Assembly: GCA_049999725.1 (NCBI GenBank)
Contig: JBNGIS010033702.1
Coordinates: 54,553-79,863 of the forward strand
Length of the DNA stretch: 25,311 bases
From: Haplomitrium mnioides
Taxonomy: Eukaryota > Marchantiophyta > Haplomitriopsida > Calobryales
Direction of reading: 5' to 3'
Part shown: piece by piece, positions 18,591 to 25,311 of the stretch
How positions within the stretch are numbered: the stretch's first letter is position 1
Layout: each line of letters starts with the position of its first letter
Translations under genes and position numbers: made by a program
The notes under the pieces: model-generated
Told to the model about the DNA's origin: nothing
Seen by the model: only the letters and a program-made list of their open reading frames with translations
The model's database searches: none

Positions 18591-19289
18591 CTAGCCGACA
18601 AAAGGGCAGATCTCCACATCTTCGAGCCTCAATCCCAACCCCTGCATAGCTGACTTGCCTAACATCAATGGTTGTGTACATGTATCCAACAACACCATGG
18701 CTGGTATGTACACCACATTTGAAGGACCAACAAGTTTGAAGATACCACTCTGATTGTCGATAGACACCACACTGGGTCTGAATCTCGTCCTCTCAAATGT
18801 TGGTCGGGCTGATAACTCCATCAAGCATGTCGCAACAACATACCATGTCTCACCTCGAGACGAGGCACTTGCGTCAACTACTCTACTCATAGGTCTCACT
18901 TCCATACTAGAAGTAGCACCTTGAGTCTTCTCACATAATGTGGCTGCCAACCTGAACACTTCAGCTGGTGTGACTCCTCCAGTCAACACAACTCTAGCTA
19001 AAAACAATGGTTTCTCGACCACTAACATGGCTATCTCCATAATCGAAGACGCACTCCCCTCCACCTTGGCTAATCTCTCCATCCCCTTGGAAGCATGAGT
19101 CAGACGCATGGACATGGTCCTTACCAAATCTATCAACTCAAATGACTGTGGAAGCCTTACCTGTCGGTGAGCATCCCCCTTTAGAGGATCTAACTCCACT
19201 GCTGCTCTCCTAGGCCTAATAGCCTTGCTTGCCACTCTGGTCACCGTCGCAGACGCATCAATGTGGGCTGCCCCACACATGAATCTCAT
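18591..19289 (-). pseudogene. pro: Retropepsin-like protease region of element D
   Basis: This is a 232-codon open stretch, the longest in the D fragment. The N-terminal two thirds is an Ala/Arg/Met-rich linker with no clear domain. The C-terminal part reads YIPAMVLLDTCTQPLMLGKS, then GLGLRLEDVEICPF. The family motif is LLDTGAQP or similar, so DTGA has become DTCT and the active site is lost. LMLGKSA and the following loop fit a retropepsin. The frame ends at a TAG right after CPF, where related proteins would be expected to continue to RT, so this is a truncation point. The frame itself is unbroken, so the damage may be recent. It could be read as ending a Gag-Pro protein. Confidence 0.7.
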
Positions 19290-19392
19290 ACTAGCTAAAT
19301 CTCTATTAGCTGCCTATGAAGTAGAGGCTTCACCTCCGGAGTTGGGCCTTGTGGATCCTAAGGATGCTAAGATCGCACAACTGGAGCAGCAG

Positions 19393-20651
19393 TTAGCTGC
19401 CATGACTACAACACATAACAGTAGATGCTGGAGCACCCACCCAAGCTCTCCCAGCTAGTGATGCTCCTCTACCACGACCACCTTGCTCGCCTCTACCTTG
19501 CTCACCTGTGTGAGCTCCTCCTCGTTGCAACTTCGGGTGAAGCGAAAAACAACGATCCTTGGTGTGACCAATGACCCCACAATGGTCACATTGCTGTTGG
19601 CCAGCTCCACCTGCATCTCCAGAACGTGCTGCTTGTGGCTTCTTTGTCTCTAGACATAACCTCTGCATATGATCTCCACCACAAGTCCAACAATTTGGCT
19701 GCTAACTTGCATAAGATGGTAAAGCTGACTGCCCTCCAGCCTTTTGACCCTTCCGTGGTGCAGACTGTGATGTAGATGTGGCTAGAGACATAGATTTTGG
19801 TACCTCTTTCTAAAATCATGCAATGACCACTCTCTCATTCACTAGGTTAAGCTCTATGCGCTTTGACAATGTAAACACAATGGCAAGAGTGGGATCAGAA
19901 TCCCTGAGAAGGGTGGCATCTCTCACTCTTCTCCTCAAATCCATGTCAATGATGGAATACCAAAACTGTACAGCCTGAGCCTTTATCACTCCCTTTGTGA
20001 CATTGATGAGCCTTCTCATCTTGGTGTAGGCTTCTCTCAAGTTCTCTTCGGTCTTGCGCTGGAACTCTTAAAGACTCTTTAGCTTATCCGTCCGCACACC
20101 CTAGTAATTTTGCTTGAGAAGCTCAAAAAATTCAACCATAGGGTTAAAAACATTGGAACCCCTCCACTCTCTACTGCATTGACTGGAACAGGTGTACTGA
20201 AAACTCCTCTTGCCCCAAAAGCATCAATACAGTGGCTAGTGCCACTAGAAGATGCTGTATGGGTAGCATGGACACGAGCACTAGCCCTTCCACCATAGGT
20301 GATGGAGACATAATTGGGGGACAAGTATTGTCTCCACTTCTCAATCTCAGTCAAATGAGCTCGTTTGAATTCATGGTAGTCATCCATAAGCGGCCTCTCC
20401 AAGTGCTGAAACAAACCTTTTCATGCCATGAAAGGTGTAAAGAGAGTTGAGTTCTGCAATGTTTGCAGATCACACCAAGTGTCAAACTCCTCGATGAAAT
20501 CATCTAGATCAATGATGCCTATTGCACTAGAAAACCTTCTTGGCCCTTTTGTAGCCCCATACATCTCATCCATATTCCAAGACAACGGGGAATGTACCTG
20601 AGTGATAGGAAGAGTTGCCTCCTCTTCGTCTGATGTATGGTCACTTACCAA
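19393..20651 (-). pseudogene. gag: gag of element D with two zinc knuckles, broken
   Basis: The start (20651) reads MVSDHTSDEEEATLP, then DLDDFIEEFDTWCDLQ, a TGA where Trp is likely (near 20424), and KGLFQHLERPLMDDYHEF. A Thr/Ser-rich spacer follows, then VEFFELLKQNY and LREAYTKMRRLI (about 20000-20145), which resemble the capsid helices of plant gag proteins. The next part is the frame to 19816. Knuckle 1 (19654-19692) is CWTCGGDHMQRLC, spacing CX2CX3HX4C. Knuckle 2 (19549-19590) is CDHCGVIGHTKDRC, spacing CX2CX4HX4C. A Gly/Arg-rich tail comes after. Breaks include stops near 20110, 20068 and 19816 and frame changes. All knuckle residues are kept. Confidence 0.78.
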
Positions 20652-21220
20652 CTACTGAGTCGCTCTTACTGTAGGTCAAAATTGGATGCCACTACGAGTG
20701 ATGCCGCACCACAACCTCCCACCCTCTAGCTCCGTGTTGACCTCTGCTCAGTTGAACTCATTCAGAGCTCACAGGCTGTGCTATTGCCACTTAGCCACTT
20801 GCTCACAAGTTGGCTAAAATGCGCAAATCAGCACAAGTGACCCTTCCTTCTTTTTTGGACAAGGTACACCTGGCTTTCAAATCCTAGTTGATTGGTCTTC
20901 TTCTCAATCTAGGAACAGAATTGGCATTAAATCAAAACAGAAATTTGTCGCTCTTCTCTTGAGCACTGCAGACCGATCTTCAGTTTCTTGCAAACAATTT
21001 TTCAGACTTTCTTGGTTTACTTCAACGAAAGTTTGGGCTTCTAGATAGCCTAGGAGTGTGCTTGTGGATTCTTGTCACCCTTTCATCGCTTGGCGGAGGG
21101 TCTGGTTCAACCTCTCTGAATTCAAAAATTGCTTATTATTTTATTTTATTTTATTTTTTCAAAAATTATGTTTTTAATTTGATTAATGTTTTGTTAACTA
21201 CAGTTATGTGTTGCAAACAG
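20652..21220. other. Non-coding stretch right of element D
   Basis: No supported gene. This would be D's leader and LTR side if those survived, but I find no TG...CA edge or PBS. It includes a short ATTTT repeat. Confidence 0.5.
21133..21159 (+). repeat. Short (ATTTT)n microsatellite
   Basis: TTATT followed by about four copies of TTTTA. It is AT-rich and otherwise unremarkable. Confidence 0.8.
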
Positions 21221-21639
21221 ATTTCTAGCAACATGTCTCTTCTAAACCTTTCCCACCAATAGATGAGTGGGCTGTGCTAGATGAGACCAAGTCGGTCCTT
21301 GTCAGCCCATAATAGAGAAATTCCTCTAACAATACTGTGTTTTGGCTCCTTCTGAACAGATCAGATTTTCTGGATTTGTGAGCCACCAGGATCAAGCAAT
21401 CCGCTGATGGCAGCAACAAGTTGTTTAACAAAGAAGTCACAGGAGCCTCAAATCTTCATCTCAAAATATCCTGTACAGCCATTGCACAAGCGCTTTGCAA
21501 TGCTGTTCACCAAATGGGCTTCTCAAAATGTCAACCCTGCAACTTGCCAATCTTCTATAGTAAGAGCCAGAGATGTAGAGTCCTTGTTCTTCGGCAACTG
21601 CAATCTGTAATGTGCAATCTGTCTTCAGCTCAACAGGTC

Positions 21640-23420
21640 GACTAGATCTGAGCAGTTCGAAGAAACTCTAAATCAACAAAGAAATCTTGAAAATCGCAAG
21701 ACTTGTTGAAGGGTCTTGCTCAATGCTACAAATTGACAAAGCCCTACAAGGATCTCTGCTCTTTGACAACTGCATCTTGACGTACGAATTAGACCTCTTT
21801 GATAGGCCCTACGATCCTGCTATTCAATGAAGCCCCAAACCTGTGATTTTACTTCTTGCTTGATGCAAAATTGTTGTTGCTGCTCGAACAAATCCTACAC
21901 ACAACCAAAATCCGAGAGGAATACCCTTGCAAATTTCTTTCTTTCTTTTCCAGATTGAATTTGCATTACGAGCTCTACCGCTCCATCACAAAACTGCTAC
22001 CCCACAGTCGCGATCAGTGCTACTCTGTTAGCAGATCAGACCTTCATCGCAAGCTTACTGATTTTTCCTCTGTTGTGCTTGCTTCGATGAAATGGATTGC
22101 TTGACACCAAGAATTTAGATACTTTTTCGACAACAAATCCCTATGCCCCTGCAAACCCTGATTGCAAGTTCTCCTTATGAATCCTCTGAAGCAAAATTGA
22201 AGCTGCAAAATGTTGTGGCAAGAACTCTTAACCTTCTTGCATGCGATTCTTGCTCGACAAAGCAACTTATGCTCTCAATGCCAATAATCAGAACCTGCCT
22301 CCACAAATTTCTGGACTGCCAGGTTTATTATGCTCTACTACGAATTCAAGCAACCAGAAAATGAACAATGGAGTAGCACGACACAGGATCTGCACCCTTG
22401 CAGTTTTGCTGCACAAAAAAAATCCTTTGAACCAATCCCTCAATGCAAAAACTTCCTCCACACCAAACCCCTCACCATGAAGACTGAATGGATGGCAAAG
22501 GACCTGCAAGAATCTTGCTCAACAAAATCTTTGCTACACACAAGAATGCCACAAAGAAGCCTTCTCACAACTCTATGATGATGCTTATAGAGGGGTCTCT
22601 CCCATTTACTGAATCGGATGTCCACCTTGTATTAGCTATCAGCAAGGAAATCACAAAATCCCTACTCAGCGATTTCTTTTGGCAAATTTGTTGCCTTTGA
22701 AGATCAGATGCTGCACGAAGGAATGACTTCCACTACTTGATCGACACCAAAACAACATTGACTGCTCGCTGCACTCGATTTTCCAAATTGCAGCTCGTGA
22801 ACTGCGATTTTTGAGCACCAAGGATGCTCTCCAAATCCCTAAACTGTAGAAAAAAGACACCCAGCCTCGATCCTCCAACAAAGAAACTAATCTGCTTGCT
22901 CTTCAAGGCTATGTGCACAAATCTCCTTTGCTCAACAATTTTCTGAAGTTGAGCAGCTCGACAACAGACTTGATGGCCTTGGTTGCTGCTAGTAGATTCT
23001 TTTCGACGAAGAGTCCTGCTTGACAAAATCTGCACCCGAAGACCTCGACTAAGAGCTCTGCTTGACAAAATCTCTAACCCTACTGTGATCTTGCCCTTCA
23101 ATCCCTGCTTGACGTAAATGCAAGATAGGCCGGGTGGTCGTCCGCTGGAGGGATGACCCGAAAACCTGATTCGCGATTATAAGGAAGAAGAAAATCACTT
23201 CAAATCCCTGAGCCACTGCTCAATGAACAAGCTACATACACGAAGAACTCTTGTACCCGTCTTCGCAGCTCGACAAAGTTGAAGCAGCCAACCAAATTAA
23301 TAACTGCTGCTCCTCTGCTTTTCGACAACAATTGAAGATGAAAATATGTTGAATGTAGGCATTCCTCTTGATAATTGAATGATCTCAACAAAATCGGAGC
23401 AGCAAGGAGAAACTCCAAAA
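21640..23420. repeat. Degenerate interspersed array of GCTCGACAA-like motifs
   Basis: No gene supported. Variants of GCT(C/T)GACAA or TTCGACAAC recur about 15 times (for example 22122, 22252, 22520, 22736, 22930, 22956, 23003, 23016, 23058, 23270, 23320). They are often followed by AATC or AATCCCT. Spacing is irregular except for a 42-bp offset at 23016 and 23058. An open - strand frame at 22733-23101 covers this part; its repeated ILSSR peptide comes from the DNA repeat. Confidence 0.6.
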
Positions 23421-23797
23421 TCCCTAAACAAAATGTGGATTACTCGACGTTTGCTCTCTTTGATGGAAGCTACCCGCCATGCAGAAATGTTGCTAGACAC
23501 CAATCCCTACAATGAAAAATTCTTCGATGCAGATTTCAGAGCCTCTTGCAAGCCCTCCATGAATTGTTGTAGCAGCCAACAAGAACAGAAATTAGGAATT
23601 CTGGAGTAGACAATTTTTTTCTTCACAAGTCCACCAATTTTTCTTCTCAAAGATCTCTTCTGTGAAATCTAAGTTGTGTGTTTTTCTGCAGCGTGCCTTC
23701 TATGAAAATCTGCACAGAAATCACTAAGCAAAACAACCATTTGCCAACAAAGAGATTCTCTGCACCATCAAACCGCTCTTCACGAATCTTCAACACT

Positions 23798-23867
23798 CCA
23801 AGATACCACGGATGCTATCAAATTTCTTGATCAGATTTTTCAATTACAATCCAAGATACCATGGATG
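23798..23867 (+). repeat. Direct repeat CCAAGATACCA(C/T)GGATG, 53 bp apart
   Basis: Copies at 23798-23814 and 23851-23867 differ at one base. On the - strand each reads as TGGTATCTTGG, similar only in its first half to a tRNA-Met primer site. Confidence 0.8.
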
Positions 23868-23939
23868 ACACAAATCTCACAAATCTTTCGATGTACTTTT
23901 CTTTGAGTGATAACTTCTTGAAGAAATTCCCAATTTGTG

Positions 23940-24105
23940 TGTTGATCTTCTGATATCATAACCAACACACCTTTGCTCACAACAAATCCATGCTTGTCCA
24001 AGAACTGCAATACCATAGCTCTCCTCTATGTTCATAAATGAAATAAGTAGACATCGAAAGATAACCTTTTGATGAGAGTACATGGCCTTATATATTAAGG
24101 CACAA
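23940..24105 (-). promoter_or_regulatory. Possible - strand promoter and retroelement leader
   Basis: On the - strand AATATATAAGG (about 24090-24102) is a good TATA-like box. About 130 bases downstream is TGATATCAGAAG, which resembles a mutated tRNA-iMet primer site (TGGTATCAGAGC). That spacing would suit an LTR end and PBS, but no CA edge precedes the site. Speculative. Confidence 0.25.
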
Positions 24106-24368
24106 AAAGACGAAAAACTCAAAATGTCTAAAAATAAAAAACTACATGGAATGTTGTGACAAGAACCTGGGACGCGAAGCATTTTCTCCGTATACGTGAT
24201 GAAGACAGTGTTTACTGAAATGTGAATGTTATAGTAAACTGGACTGAGGGTATAGGGTTACTTTGGTTTACGATGCTAGATTCTTAAAGGGATTGAATGG
24301 TTGATGGTTTTGCTGCTTGGCCTGATTGTTGGCCATGGTTGTACCTTTGATGATTGAAAATACATAAA

Positions 24369-24415
24369 GTTGTTTGGTTTTGGTCAAAAGAAAAAGAAGA
24401 AAAAAGAAAAAAGAA
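24369..24415 (+). repeat. Purine-rich (AAAAGAA) tract
   Basis: About 45 bases almost entirely A with scattered G. It is simple sequence. Confidence 0.75.
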
Positions 24416-24419
24416 AGAC

Positions 24420-25311
24420 TTTCTTGCTCATAAGCCTTCTTGAGGCTATACCTCATTTGCAATAGTGAGGGTCTTTACTTGGGTGAATTGCATCTTGCCC
24501 GAGTTCAGGCAAATCTGAGCACGATAATCTGCCTCGATCCCAACACAAATTTTCTTCTTAGTGACAATGGTGTCACTAGTTTTAGGATTGTCATCATTCT
24601 GCTATATGAAACTTTGTCTTCTAAGGATCTCCATATGCCATGGGATTTTTGTTGTGTGACTTCTTTCATGTCATTTTCCTTGTCTACTAATTTTGTTGTA
24701 GAAGGTGTCATTTCAAAATGCTCTTCCAGGCTTTTACTTCCAGATTGTCTAGCATAGAATAAGAACAATCTCTCCAACTTGTGACTTCTAGCTCTTCAAA
24801 AAATTTGCGAGTGTCCTATGAGTGGGCCGATAACCCAAGAAAAATCGATTGAATGATTTCAGTGGAATGTCTGAAATGTATCTTTGAGTTTGGCTCATCA
24901 TTGTTTGTGAGAGAAGATATAAACTTTGAGTTGATTTTGCTTAGCAACGATATTTCCCTCTTGCTGTCCTTAGAATCGTAGGTAAGGAAAAAAACGTGGC
25001 TGCTTGATATGTTTGGCAGCGATTCTTCGTGTTAGTAGAAATAGTGGTCGCACGACAAGCATTTTTGGTAATAGCAGAGTCGTGTTTGGATTTTTTGCTT
25101 CTGGGCAAATCGCAGAAGGATGGGTGCCCTTTGTGTGTCTTTGCGATAGCAAAAACGAGAGGTTAATTTTTAAAAACAAAAAGTACATGAGTTTTTTGGA
25201 TTTGTTTTTGGTTGTTTCAGCAAGCATAATAGAGCAAAAGTCAATTTTGTTATGCAAAATCAATCAATTTTTAAGAAAACATTTGAAAACTCGAATTTGT
25301 TTAAAATCATA
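24420..25311. other. Unassigned DNA at the right edge
   Basis: Open frames on both strands (24440-24757 and 24505-24777 are the longest) overlap each other and show no motif I know. On the - strand near 24700-24830 a segment reading FFEELEVTSWRDCS is interrupted by stops and could be an old protein remnant, but I cannot name it. Nothing else was seen. Confidence 0.4.

Larger units (their letters stand above)
18591..20651 (-). mobile_element. Element D: gag-protease fragment of a second gypsy lineage
   Basis: On the - strand from 20651 a gag-like protein leads to two zinc knuckles and an aspartic-protease segment. It stops at 18591, immediately after the protease, with RT, RNase H and integrase missing. 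No LTR, PBS or target duplication was identified on either side. The proteins are unlike those of A, B and C, so this is a separate family. Confidence 0.78.

Noticed and set aside
18520-18600. Possible intron after element D's protease (GTGTGT ... TTCTTTCAG on the - strand)
   Set aside because: Splice-like words are easy to find in T-rich DNA, and no downstream coding sequence continues the protein.
19225-19458. + strand frame of 77 codons
   Set aside because: Antisense shadow of element D gag and protease, where the - strand has zinc-knuckle and protease motifs.
23110-23180. Local GC-rich patch considered as a tRNA or SINE head
   Set aside because: No convincing A-box and B-box pair and no cloverleaf could be drawn.
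1-25311. Search for a host gene or a novel defence or metabolic system
   Set aside because: All frames with recognisable motifs are gag, protease, RT, RNase H or integrase. No other domain could be supported from the sequence.

Overview
This is a repeat-filled stretch of a land-plant nuclear genome. I see no convincing host gene, tRNA, rRNA or CRISPR array. Four relatives of Ty3/gypsy LTR retrotransposons account for about three quarters of it, and every open frame I can name belongs to one of them. Their gag and pol layouts are plant-like. The strong decay and nesting would suit a large, slowly purged genome such as a gymnosperm or fern, but that is inference. One run of 10 N's marks an assembly gap.

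Layout. Element A (+ strand) runs from a partial 5' LTR at base 1 through gag (1612-3688) and protease (3690-4048). It resumes after an interruption with reverse transcriptase, RNase H and integrase (9574-12286). Element B (+, 4049-9573) sits inside A. It has both LTRs, a primer-binding region and a polypurine tract, but has lost most of gag, the protease and most of RT. At about 12287 A stops abruptly inside integrase and joins element C. C is a second copy of A's family on the - strand, running from the gag C-terminus (12287) back through gag to its LTR (14250 to at least 15660). A and C therefore form a long, imperfect inverted repeat around B and A's pol genes.

From about 15660 to 18370 the DNA is richer in G+C and built of tandem and direct repeats: an exact 20-bp-period array, a 48-bp minisatellite and two larger duplications. 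It may be the outer part of C's LTR or a separate unit. A purine tract follows. Then comes element D (-, 18591-20651), a gag-protease fragment of a different Ty3/gypsy lineage with two zinc knuckles and a damaged protease active site.

The rest (20652-25311) has no gene I can identify. It holds a degenerate array of short GCTCGACAA-like motifs, a small ATTTT microsatellite, and a possible promoter and retroelement leader on the - strand near 23.9-24.2 kb.

Order of events: A inserted first and B inserted into it later. B's LTRs differ by roughly 4-8% by eye. All elements carry stops and frameshifts, and none could move on its own.
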